DNA from: JBBDSH01 sp040905045
GTDB lineage: Bacteria; Pseudomonadota; Gammaproteobacteria; Eutrophobiales; Eutrophobiaceae
Length of the DNA stretch: 64,000 bases
Direction: 5' to 3'
Assembly (NCBI GenBank): GCA_040905045.1
Contig: JBBDSH010000083.1
Coordinates: 1 to 64,000 of the forward strand
Both the position numbers and the translations under genes were made by a program. A model generated the notes under the pieces. The model did no database searches, was not told where the DNA came from, and saw nothing but the letters and a program-made list of their open reading frames with translations. The number at the start of each line of letters is the position of its first letter. The first letter of the stretch is position 1. Shown piece by piece: positions 51,872 to 59,414 of the stretch.

Positions 51872-52519
51872 TCAATTGCGTTCGGGAAACAGCCATGGCG
51901 CCTCCGTGGCGCGCCGCTGTTCGTAGGCACGGATATCATCGCCGTACTGCAAGGTCATGCCGATATCATCCAGGCCGTTGAGCAACCGGTCTTTCAGTGA
52001 CGCATCAATATCGAAGAAAATATTTTCCCCCGACGGCGTGGTGATGGTCTGGGCCGTAAGATTCACCCGCAGACGGTAACCCGGCGTTGATAATACTTCC
52101 TTGAAGAGATGTTCGATGATTTCCGCGTCCAGGCTCACGGCAAGCACACCGTTCTTGCCGCAGTTGCTGTAAAAAATATCGGCAAAGCTTTCTGCGATGA
52201 CGCAACGAAAGCCGTATTCACGCAAGGCCCACACCGCATGCTCGCGTGAGGAACCGCAGCCGAAGTTGAATCGTGTCAATAGAATGGACGCGCCCTGGTA
52301 ACGTTCCCGGTTCAGGATGAAGTCCTTCTTAAGAGGCCGTTGCGAACAGTCCTGGCCCGGCCGACCGATATCCTCATAACGCCATTCGTCGAACAGGAAC
52401 GGACCGTAACCGGTCTTGTGGACGGACTTCAGAAACTGCTTCGGAATGATGGCATCGGTATCGATATTGGATCGATCCAATGGTGCGACCAGTCCGTCAA
52501 GTTCGGTAAATGCTTCCAT
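51872..52519 (-). CDS. leuD: 3-isopropylmalate dehydratase small subunit
   Basis: A 215-residue swivelling-domain subunit of isopropylmalate isomerase. LVAPLDRSNIDTDAIIPKQFLKS, ILLTRFNFGCGSSREHAVWAL and FADIFYSNCGKNGVL are diagnostic. It partners LeuC. The start ATG (52517-52519) has no Shine-Dalgarno sequence: a heptamer array begins four bases upstream. In leucine-biosynthetic operons leuC-leuD normally lie adjacent; here 178 bp of repeats lie between. Confidence 0.95.
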   Translation of the reverse strand: MEAFTELDGLVAPLDRSNIDTDAIIPKQFLKSVHKTGYGPFLFDEWRYEDIGRPGQDCSQRPLKKDFILNRERYQGASILLTRFNFGCGSSREHAVWALREYGFRCVIAESFADIFYSNCGKNGVLAVSLDAEIIEHLFKEVLSTPGYRLRVNLTAQTITTPSGENIFFDIDASLKDRLLNGLDDIGMTLQYGDDIRAYEQRRATEAPWLFPERN

Positions 52520-52523
52520 TGTG

Positions 52524-52565
52524 CGTGGCTCGTGGTTCGTGGTTCGTGGCTTGTGGCTCGTGGCT
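52524..52565. repeat. Direct heptamer array (CGTGGCT/CGTGGTT), six units
   Basis: Six contiguous 7-bp units (CGTGGCT, CGTGGTT, CGTGGTT, CGTGGCT, TGTGGCT, CGTGGCT) lie directly upstream of the leuD start codon, in the space where its ribosome-binding site should be. Confidence 0.9.
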
Positions 52566-52607
52566 TGTTACATGTTCAACGGAGCCGTCATTCCTGCGAA
52601 GGCAGCT

Positions 52608-52638
52608 GTAGGGTGGGTTAGCGAAGCGCAACCCACCG
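52608..52638. repeat. REP-like palindrome
   Basis: GTAGGGTGGGTTAGC followed by GAAGCGCAACCCACC forms a GGTGGGTT/AACCCACC hairpin, a sequence type found as a dispersed repeat in many proteobacteria. It lies between leuC and leuD. Confidence 0.7.
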
Positions 52639-52697
52639 ACAGTTTTAAACTGTTCACACGTCTCTGTGTCCTCCGTGCTCTCCGTGGTTCATCGCAG

Positions 52698-54104
52698 TTA
52701 ATCATTCAACTCGCGCACGTCGATGAAATGACCGGCGACGGCCGCCGCCGCGGCCATGGGCGGGCTGACCAGATGCGTGCGCCCGCCCGGTCCCTGACGG
52801 CCCTGGAAGTTGCGGTTCGACGTGGAAGCGCAGCGCTCACCCTGGCTCAGCCGATCCTCGTTCATGCCCAGGCACATGGAACAACCCGCCTGACGCCACT
52901 GGAAACCGGCGTCAATAAAGATTTTGTCCAGTCCTTCCTGTTCGGCCTGTTTGCGCACCAGGCCGGAGCCCGGCACGATCAACGCCTCCTTGATACCGGG
53001 CGCGACTTTTTTACCCTTGACCACGTTTGCGGCGGCGCGCAGATCCTCAATACGGGCATTGGTACAGGAACCGATAAAAATCTTGTCCGGCTTGATATCG
53101 GTCATGGGCGTACCGGGTTCCAGAGCCATGTATTCCAGGGCGTGCCGCATACCCTGGCGTTTGACCGGGTCCGTCTCCTGTTCCGGATCCGGCACACGGT
53201 CGCCGATGGATACGACCATTTCCGGTGATGTGCCCCAGGTCACGCACGGTTGTATGTCTTCGGCGCGAATATCCACCGCATGATCGAAGCGAGCCTCCGC
53301 ATCGCTGTGCAATTCCCGCCAGGCCGCTTCGGCCTTGTCCCACATTCCGCCTTTCGGCGCCATGGGCCGGCCGCGGACGTAATCGATAGTGGTATCGTCC
53401 ACGGCGATAACGCCGGAACGGGCCCCGGCTTCGATGGCCATGTTGCAAATGGTCATGCGCCCCTCCATGGACAAGCCGCGGATGGTATCACCGGCGAATT
53501 CGATGACATGCCCGGTACCGCCGGCGGTCCCGATCCTGCCGATGATGTGCAGAACGATATCCTTGGCGGTGACGCCCGTGCCGAGCTTTCCGTTGATACT
53601 GATGAGCATATTGCGGGCTTTCGTTAACGACAGCGTCTGCGTGGCGAGCACATGTTCCACCTCGGAAGTGCCGATACCGAACGCCCAGGCACCCAGCGCG
53701 CCATTGGTGGTGGTATGGGAATCACCGCAAACGATGGTCATGCCCGGCAGGCAGGCACCCAGTTCCGGGCCGATAACATGGACAATGCCCTGGCGCTCGT
53801 CGAACAGGTCTATGTACTTGATGTGTGCCGCTCGAACATTGCTGGTCAACGCATCCAGCTGTTCCCGGGAGACAGGATCGCTGATCCTGTCGCGATTGAT
53901 GGTGGGGACGTTGTGATCCGGCACGGCCAGGTTCGCTTCCAGCCGCCACAGTTCGCGGTCAGCAAGCCGCAGGCCCTCGAAGGCCTGCGGCGAGGTGACC
54001 TCGTGCAACAGGTGCCGATCGATATAGATCAACGCCGTACCGTCGCCGTTGTCGCGAACGACGTGGGCGTCCCAGAGTTTGTCGTAAAGTGTCTTTGCAG
54101 TCAT
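52698..54104 (-). CDS. leuC: 3-isopropylmalate dehydratase large subunit
   Basis: A 468-residue aconitase-family [4Fe-4S] enzyme of leucine synthesis. TIVCGDSHTTTNGALGAWAFGIG, GSCTNARIEDLRAAA and AGCSMCLGMNEDRL contain the conserved cluster-binding Cys residues. It is upstream of leuD on the same strand. The leuB gene is not in the window. Confidence 0.97.
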   Translation of the reverse strand: MTAKTLYDKLWDAHVVRDNGDGTALIYIDRHLLHEVTSPQAFEGLRLADRELWRLEANLAVPDHNVPTINRDRISDPVSREQLDALTSNVRAAHIKYIDLFDERQGIVHVIGPELGACLPGMTIVCGDSHTTTNGALGAWAFGIGTSEVEHVLATQTLSLTKARNMLISINGKLGTGVTAKDIVLHIIGRIGTAGGTGHVIEFAGDTIRGLSMEGRMTICNMAIEAGARSGVIAVDDTTIDYVRGRPMAPKGGMWDKAEAAWRELHSDAEARFDHAVDIRAEDIQPCVTWGTSPEMVVSIGDRVPDPEQETDPVKRQGMRHALEYMALEPGTPMTDIKPDKIFIGSCTNARIEDLRAAANVVKGKKVAPGIKEALIVPGSGLVRKQAEQEGLDKIFIDAGFQWRQAGCSMCLGMNEDRLSQGERCASTSNRNFQGRQGPGGRTHLVSPPMAAAAAVAGHFIDVRELND

Positions 54105-54121
54105 ATCGAAATTTTATATTC

Positions 54122-54291
54122 AGCCACAGAGGGTCACAGAGGACCACCGAGATTAAAATTGTGAATTTTCTGTTTATAGCATCTACTATCCTGGATATAT
54201 GGATTACCCGATACACTCCGAATAACGGTTGTTTTCACTCTGTGTTCCTCTGTGTCCCCGGATCGGGGTCCGGGGCAGGCTCTCTGTGGCT
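54122..54291. repeat. Composite repeat region with AGCCACAGAG / CTCTGTGGCT ends
   Basis: Short arms AGCCACAGAG (54122-54131) and CTCTGTGGCT (54282-54291) enclose CACAGAG-like words and a family D palindrome (54256-54285, CCCCGGATC then GGGGTCCGGGGCAGGCTCT). It fills the interval between leuC and the LysR gene. The same AGCCACAGAG also follows galC (41918-41927). Confidence 0.55.
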
Positions 54292-54301
54292 AATCTGTCA
54301 A

Positions 54302-55177
54302 TCATTCATCCGCGTACTGCTCCAGTAAACGGACAAACGCCGCCGCGGCGTTGGAGAGCGTCCGCTCCCGGTGATAGATGTAACCCAGCCGGCGACGGAT
54401 AGTGATCTGTTTCACGTTCAATCGCTGCAGCTTTCTGTCCACCATGGTATCCGGCAACACACTCCAGCCCAGGCCGATGGAGACCATCATCTTGACGGTC
54501 TCAAGGTAATTCGTCTCCATTCCCGTCTGCAGTACACAGTGTTTGCGACGGAACAGGTCATCGACGATGCGCCGGGTAAACGTCTGTTCGTCCGGCAATA
54601 TCGCCGGGAATTCCTGCAATGCCTTCAGCGCAATCTCTCCGCGGTTCGCCAGCGGGTGGTCGTTGCCGACGACAAAACTGAGCGGATCATCCCAGATAGC
54701 GTGGCTGTAAATCCGCGGCATGTCTTCCTCTGCCAGGGTGATCACCGCCAGTTCCAGATCGCCGCCCAGTACCGACTCGACGGCGGCTTCCGATTCCATG
54801 AAGTCAATGTCCAGGGACACCTGCGGATAACGGCCGGAAAATTTCCGCAACACCGGCGGCAGTCGATGCAGGCCCGCATGATGACTGATGCCCAGTGGCA
54901 GCCGGCCGGAGACCATACCCGTCAGGTTCCGCACCAGGGTCTGCGAATCCCGGACCTCCTGAATAATGCGCCGGGCCCGCGGCAGCAGCAGTTCACCCGC
55001 TTCCGTCAGTCCAATCTGTTTGCCGACGCGGTCAAACAGACGCGTCCCGACTTGCTCCTCCAGCGCCGAAATACGCTTGCTGACCGCCGGTTGGGTCAAT
55101 TCCAGGCTCTGTGCCGCCGCGGAAAACGAACCCTTCTCCGCAACATTGACGAAAGCCTGTAGCAGCGATGTTTCCAT
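54302..55177 (-). CDS. LysR-family transcriptional regulator
   Basis: A 291-residue regulator of normal length. The N-terminal HTH (LLQAFVNVAEKGSFSAAAQ, TQPAVSKRISALEEQVG) is followed by a substrate-binding domain (GRLPLGISHHAGLHRLPPVL onwards). It points into leuC, as LysR genes do near leuCD in some pseudomonads, but control of leu genes is not shown. A dyad of AT-rich sequence precedes it. Confidence 0.9.
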   Translation of the reverse strand: METSLLQAFVNVAEKGSFSAAAQSLELTQPAVSKRISALEEQVGTRLFDRVGKQIGLTEAGELLLPRARRIIQEVRDSQTLVRNLTGMVSGRLPLGISHHAGLHRLPPVLRKFSGRYPQVSLDIDFMESEAAVESVLGGDLELAVITLAEEDMPRIYSHAIWDDPLSFVVGNDHPLANRGEIALKALQEFPAILPDEQTFTRRIVDDLFRRKHCVLQTGMETNYLETVKMMVSIGLGWSVLPDTMVDRKLQRLNVKQITIRRRLGYIYHRERTLSNAAAAFVRLLEQYADE

Positions 55178-55357
55178 GAACCGATTTTAACATTCCTTAA
55201 AGGAATGTAATATATAAATACGATGAATATATTTCATAGCTAATATTACCCCCGCGGTTGCCGGGATGCAAGCCCCGGAACAAGGTACCGGGATGGCTAT
55301 ACGCGGGCCGGCAGGCACCATAAAATACCTTTCCCACCATCAACCCGGGAGACAACC

Positions 55358-55675
55358 ATGGCGGATTCCAACGGCAGTATCATTCTGGGAATGATCTGGA
55401 TGTTCATTATTTCCCTGCTTCTCATCTGGCTGCCGGCCCTGGGACCGCTGATTGCAGGCATTGTCGGCGGCAAGCTGGCCGGCGGCGTCGGCCGCGGCCT
55501 GGTTGCCGCCCTGTTTCCGGGCCTGTTGCTGGCGCTGGGCCTGTTCTTCTTCGGCACCGTGCTGACGGGTCTGCCCATGCTCGGCGCCCTTATCGCCGGC
55601 AGCAGCGTTGTGCTTTATTTACTGTACGTGCCCATCCTGCTCATCGGCGCCCTCATCGGCGGACTGCTGGCGTGA
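55358..55675 (+). CDS. Small Gly-rich integral membrane protein
   Basis: A 105-residue protein with three to four helices: IILGMIWMFIISLLLIWLP, then LIAGIVGGKLAGGVGRGLVA, FPGLLLALGLFFFGTVLTG and VVLYLLYVPILLIGALIGG. The GIVGGKLAGG segment resembles DUF5518-like small membrane proteins. Function is unknown. GGGAGAC precedes the ATG. Confidence 0.7.
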   Translation: MADSNGSIILGMIWMFIISLLLIWLPALGPLIAGIVGGKLAGGVGRGLVAALFPGLLLALGLFFFGTVLTGLPMLGALIAGSSVVLYLLYVPILLIGALIGGLLA

Positions 55676-55733
55676 AACCCAACCACTGCCGACCAGGAAC
55701 GTCTATCAAGATTCAAACATAACCGCCCTGCTT

Positions 55734-56465
55734 ATGAATTCACTGCAAGACAAAGTTGCCCTCGTTACCGGTGCCAGTTCCGGCATCGGCCGATCCATTG
55801 CCATTGCCCTTGCCGCGGAAGGCGCCCGTGTCGTATTGGCCTCGCGCAATGAGGAGAAACTGGCCGAGGTCGCCAATCAAATCGGCGCCGCCGGCGGCAA
55901 TGCCGAAACTATTCCCACCGACGTTACCGACGAGGAACAGATCCTGGCATTGTTCCAGCGTATCGGGAGTCGTTACGGCCGGCTGGATCTGCTCATTAAC
56001 AACGCCGGAACCGCCACCGCCGCCCCCGTGGAAGAACTGGATCTGGTGGAATGGCGGCGCGTGCTGGATCTCAATCTGACTGCCGCGTTTCTGTGCAGCC
56101 GCGAGGCCTTCCGCATCATGAAAACACAATCCGCCGGTCGCATTATCAATATCGGCAGCGTCGCCGCCTACGTGCCGCGCCCGGCCACCGCGCCCTATAC
56201 GGTCTCCAAGGCCGGACTGGAGGCCCTGACCCACGCCCTGGCGCTGGAAGGGCGTGATCACGGCATCACGGCCTGCATCCTGCATCCCGGCAATACCCTC
56301 TCCGGATTCTGGACCGGCCGCGAAGAAGCAGCCCGGGAGGAAGGCGTCATGGCACCCGAAGACGTGGCCCGGATGACCGTTACCATTGCCGCCATGCCCG
56401 ACGATGTACTGGTACTGAAAACCGTCATGCTGCCCGTCAGTATGCCGTTTCTGGGCCGCGGCTAG
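55734..56465 (+). CDS. Short-chain dehydrogenase/reductase
   Basis: A 243-residue classical SDR. VALVTGASSGIGRSIAIALA is the NAD(P)-binding TGxxxGxG, LLINNAGTATA the NNAG motif, INIGSVAAYVPRP the catalytic Ser, and YTVSKAGLEALTHALALEG the YxxxK pair. Substrate is unknown. The start is the ATG before NSLQDK; the frame continues upstream within the previous gene. A GNAT gene follows by 12 bp. Confidence 0.92.
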   Translation: MNSLQDKVALVTGASSGIGRSIAIALAAEGARVVLASRNEEKLAEVANQIGAAGGNAETIPTDVTDEEQILALFQRIGSRYGRLDLLINNAGTATAAPVEELDLVEWRRVLDLNLTAAFLCSREAFRIMKTQSAGRIINIGSVAAYVPRPATAPYTVSKAGLEALTHALALEGRDHGITACILHPGNTLSGFWTGREEAAREEGVMAPEDVARMTVTIAAMPDDVLVLKTVMLPVSMPFLGRG

Positions 56466-56477
56466 CCGGTCTGGATT

Positions 56478-56942
56478 GTGTTGTTCCGGCAGGCGACAAT
56501 CGACGACCTCCGGGAAGTTGCCGGCTGGATCCGGTCCCGTCGCGACTGTGAATTCTGGGCCGGTCCTTATATGTCTTACCCCCTGGATCCGGAAATGCTG
56601 CCCGCGGATGTGGATTTGTTTACCTCGGATTCCATGGTCCTGTGTCAGGATCAGCGACTGCTGGCCTTCGGACAATTGCAGGAAAAAGACGCCCGTAACG
56701 GACATCTGGCCCGGTTGATTGTGAATCCCGCGCAACGCCGGCGGGGATACGGCTGTTCGCTGGTGGAAAAACTGCTGGAGCGAGCCCGAGAGAAAGGTTA
56801 CCGCAGCGTCACGCTGAATGTGGATCGGGACAATCAGGCCGCCCAGGCCATGTATGCTCGACTCGGTTTCCGTCACGCAAGACGGCCGGACGCTGAATAC
56901 GCCTCGTCGCAATCGGAGTACATGATTCTCGAACTGTCCTGA
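56478..56942 (+). CDS. GNAT-family N-acetyltransferase
   Basis: A 154-residue acetyltransferase. LARLIVNPAQRRRGYGCSLVEKLL holds the acetyl-CoA-binding RxxGxG/A motif (here RRRGYG), and SVTLNVDRDNQAAQAMYARLGF the C-terminal motif typical of the RimI-like group. The start is GTG 56478. Substrate is unknown. Confidence 0.9.
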   Translation: MLFRQATIDDLREVAGWIRSRRDCEFWAGPYMSYPLDPEMLPADVDLFTSDSMVLCQDQRLLAFGQLQEKDARNGHLARLIVNPAQRRRGYGCSLVEKLLERAREKGYRSVTLNVDRDNQAAQAMYARLGFRHARRPDAEYASSQSEYMILELS

Positions 56943-57037
56943 GACAGTGATACGCGGCCGTTGACAGAGGGGTGTCACAAGGCTATGTTGCAATGCGATA
57001 TTATCCTGTTTCCTCTCCCGCCTGCCTGACAGATCGT

Positions 57038-58066
57038 ATGAGAATCCGGAAAAAACGCATCAATCTTGCCCTCCAGGGAGGCGGTTCCCACGGTGCCTTT
57101 ACCTGGGGTGTTCTCGACCGTTTACTGGAGGAAGCGGACGTTGTTATAGAGGGCATCAGCGGCACCAGCGCCGGGGCCATGAACGCCATCGCCCTGGCAC
57201 AGGGTTTCTGCAACGGTGGCAGGGAGTCGGCGCGCGAATCCCTGGATCGCTTCTGGAACGCGGTGGCACAACACTCTCCTTACCCCTTGCAACCGAATGA
57301 CTCCGATAACGACAGTGCCATGACCGGCAACGACGTTTCCCCCCTGATAAAGACGTACATGAACTTAAGCCACTTTCTCTCACCTCTGCAAATCAATCCG
57401 CTGGATATCAATCCCCTGCGCGATATTCTCGATGAACAAATCGACTTTGAACGCATACGCCGTGAAAGCAACCTGAAACTGTTTGTCATCGCCACCAATG
57501 TGCGCAGCGGCCAGATGCGTGTCTTTAAAAACGAGGAACTCTCGGTGGATGCACTGCTTGCGTCCAGCTGCCTGCCTTCCATACACCGGCCCATCGAGAT
57601 CGATAATGAAATCTACTGGGACGGCGCCTTTTCCGGCAATCCGGCGATTTACCCGCTGGTTTATGACACCGAATGTAACGACATGGTGATTGTCCTGCTG
57701 CAACCCATGTCCCGCCCGGATACACCACAAACCGCCGAAGCCATTCACAACCGCATTTCCGAGTTGAGTCTGATCTCTCCCTTTCTTCGGGAAATGCGCG
57801 CGCTGGCCCGGGTCCGACTGGAAGTGGAAAAAGGCGTTATTCCGGCAACCGGTATCGAAAAGCGCATAGCGCGGCTGCGTTTTTATCTGATCCAGGACGA
57901 AGCATTGATGAATCAACTGGCCCACGGCAGCCAGTTCAATACTCACAAGGCCTTTCTGAACTATCTGAAAGAAGCGGGACGGCGGCGCGGTGAAGAATGG
58001 CTAGGTAATTTCGACAAGGATCCGAAGACGGCACAAATTGATATACAGGCACTGTTTGCCGTATAA
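57038..58066 (+). CDS. Patatin-like phospholipase
   Basis: A 342-residue serine lipid hydrolase. INLALQGGGSHGAFTWGVLD gives the oxyanion loop, GISGTSAGAMNA the GxSxG nucleophile, and IYWDGAFSGNPAI the catalytic Asp in DGA. It differs in detail from the patatin at 30296. The start is the ATG before RIRKKR; 22 further upstream residues are unlikely to be translated. It is codirectional with the GNAT and SDR genes. Confidence 0.88.
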   Translation: MRIRKKRINLALQGGGSHGAFTWGVLDRLLEEADVVIEGISGTSAGAMNAIALAQGFCNGGRESARESLDRFWNAVAQHSPYPLQPNDSDNDSAMTGNDVSPLIKTYMNLSHFLSPLQINPLDINPLRDILDEQIDFERIRRESNLKLFVIATNVRSGQMRVFKNEELSVDALLASSCLPSIHRPIEIDNEIYWDGAFSGNPAIYPLVYDTECNDMVIVLLQPMSRPDTPQTAEAIHNRISELSLISPFLREMRALARVRLEVEKGVIPATGIEKRIARLRFYLIQDEALMNQLAHGSQFNTHKAFLNYLKEAGRRRGEEWLGNFDKDPKTAQIDIQALFAV

Positions 58067-58141
58067 AAGTGAAAAGTTGAAAGGAAAAAATATAAAGTAA
58101 TATGAATAGTGGCCTCAGGACACAGCGGGAGTAGCTTGTCG

Positions 58142-58171
58142 CCCCTCACTCCTCACACCTTACTCCTGACT
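58142..58171. repeat. Direct heptamer array (CCCCTCA/CTCCTCA/CACCTTA types)
   Basis: Four contiguous 7-bp units (CCCCTCA, CTCCTCA, CACCTTA, CTCCTGA) lie two bases beyond the dinB stop codon. The units match those after fhs at 27951-27978. Confidence 0.75.
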
Positions 58172-58173
58172 TA

Positions 58174-59244
58174 TCAAAGCCAGTCCAGTTGCTCCGCATC
58201 CTCCGCCGCCACGGTTTCCAGATTCGAGGCTGTCACACCGAGCAGGCGCACCTTTTTGTTGCCGGCTTCGGTCCTGGCCAGCAACTCCGGCAACACGGGC
58301 AGCATTTGCTCCAGCCTCCGATAAGCTTCGGCACGGGAATGACTGCGGGTCACCTGCTGAAAATTATCGTATTTCACCTTGACGGTCAGGGTCCGCGCCG
58401 CCAGGCGGTGTTTCTCGAGAAGCCCGGCCACCTTGCCGGCCTGGCGGCCAAGGACCTCCAGCATGGACGGGATGTCATCCAGGTCCTCCTGCAGCGTGGT
58501 CTCGCTGCCGACGGACTTTCTTGTCCTGGAGATATTCACCGGCCGCTCATCGACGCCCCGGGCAATGCTGTAGTAATGGTATCCGGCCTTGCCGAACTCC
58601 CTTACCAGTCCCTCGCGGGATCGGCGTTTCAAATCCGCGCCGGTATGTATACCCAGTGCCTTCATCCGTGCCTCCGTGGCTTGCCCGATACCGTGGAATT
58701 TACGAACGGGCAGGGATTCGATAAACGCCGGTCCCTGCTCCGGCGTGATCACGTAAAGGCCGTCGGGTTTATCCATGTCCGAGGCTATCTTGGCCAGAAA
58801 CTTGTTATAGGAAACACCGGCCGAGGCCGTCAGGCCGGTTTCGTTCCGTATGCGACGTTTGATTTCCGCCGCCAGCCGGGCGGCGGAACCGTCGAACAGG
58901 GGCGAACCGGTAACATCGAGATAGGCCTCGTCCAGGGACAGGGGTTCGACCCGCTCCGTAAACTCGAAAAATATGGCCCGAATACGTTGCGATTCGCTAC
59001 GGTAGACCTCGAAACGCGGTTTCAGGAACACCGCCCGGGGACACAGACGGGCGGCACGGGCCGAAGGCATGGCGGAATGGATACCGAATTGCCGTGCCTC
59101 GTAGCTGCAGGCGGCAACCACGCCGCGCCGATCCGGCGCGCCGCCGACAATGACGGGACACCCGCGTAATTCCGGATTGTCCCGCTGTTCCACCGATGCA
59201 TAAAACGCATCCATGTCGATATGGATAATCTTTTTCACTGTCAT
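58174..59244 (-). CDS. dinB: DNA polymerase IV
   Basis: A 356-residue Y-family translesion polymerase. IIHIDMDAFYASVEQRDNPEL and PLSLDEAYLDVTGS hold the catalytic carboxylates, KFHGIGQATEARMKALGIHTG the HhH region, and the C-terminal little-finger domain runs to LDWL. The start is the ATG before TVKK. The C-terminal beta-clamp-binding tail is not obvious, since the protein ends at residue 356 with AEDAEQLDWL, where QLDWL could be the clamp motif. A LexA box is not seen upstream. Confidence 0.95.
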   Translation of the reverse strand: MTVKKIIHIDMDAFYASVEQRDNPELRGCPVIVGGAPDRRGVVAACSYEARQFGIHSAMPSARAARLCPRAVFLKPRFEVYRSESQRIRAIFFEFTERVEPLSLDEAYLDVTGSPLFDGSAARLAAEIKRRIRNETGLTASAGVSYNKFLAKIASDMDKPDGLYVITPEQGPAFIESLPVRKFHGIGQATEARMKALGIHTGADLKRRSREGLVREFGKAGYHYYSIARGVDERPVNISRTRKSVGSETTLQEDLDDIPSMLEVLGRQAGKVAGLLEKHRLAARTLTVKVKYDNFQQVTRSHSRAEAYRRLEQMLPVLPELLARTEAGNKKVRLLGVTASNLETVAAEDAEQLDWL

Positions 59245-59250
59245 GGACCA

Positions 59251-59280
59251 GCCCGCATATTGCACGAGGGCGCGCCAGGT
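59251..59280. repeat. Short dispersed repeat, family C copy 3
   Basis: GCCCGCATATTGCACGAGGG then CGCGCCAGGT, closely matching 16402-16434. It lies just upstream of the dinB start on the minus strand, where a promoter or leader should be. Confidence 0.55.
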
Positions 59281-59414
59281 GTTTTTTTAAGGGGATATAT
59301 CCTACAATCCTGCATTCACTCATAGTAACCATTACCGGCTGTGAATATAAACAGAATACCTGTCCAGTATACGGTCGGGTCATTACATTACCGCCGGCGG
59401 AGTACATCAGGACA

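Noticed and set aside
55740..56993. 417-codon minus-strand ORF across the SDR and GNAT genes
   Set aside because: Long only because of GC-rich codon bias; both + frames carry catalytic motifs.
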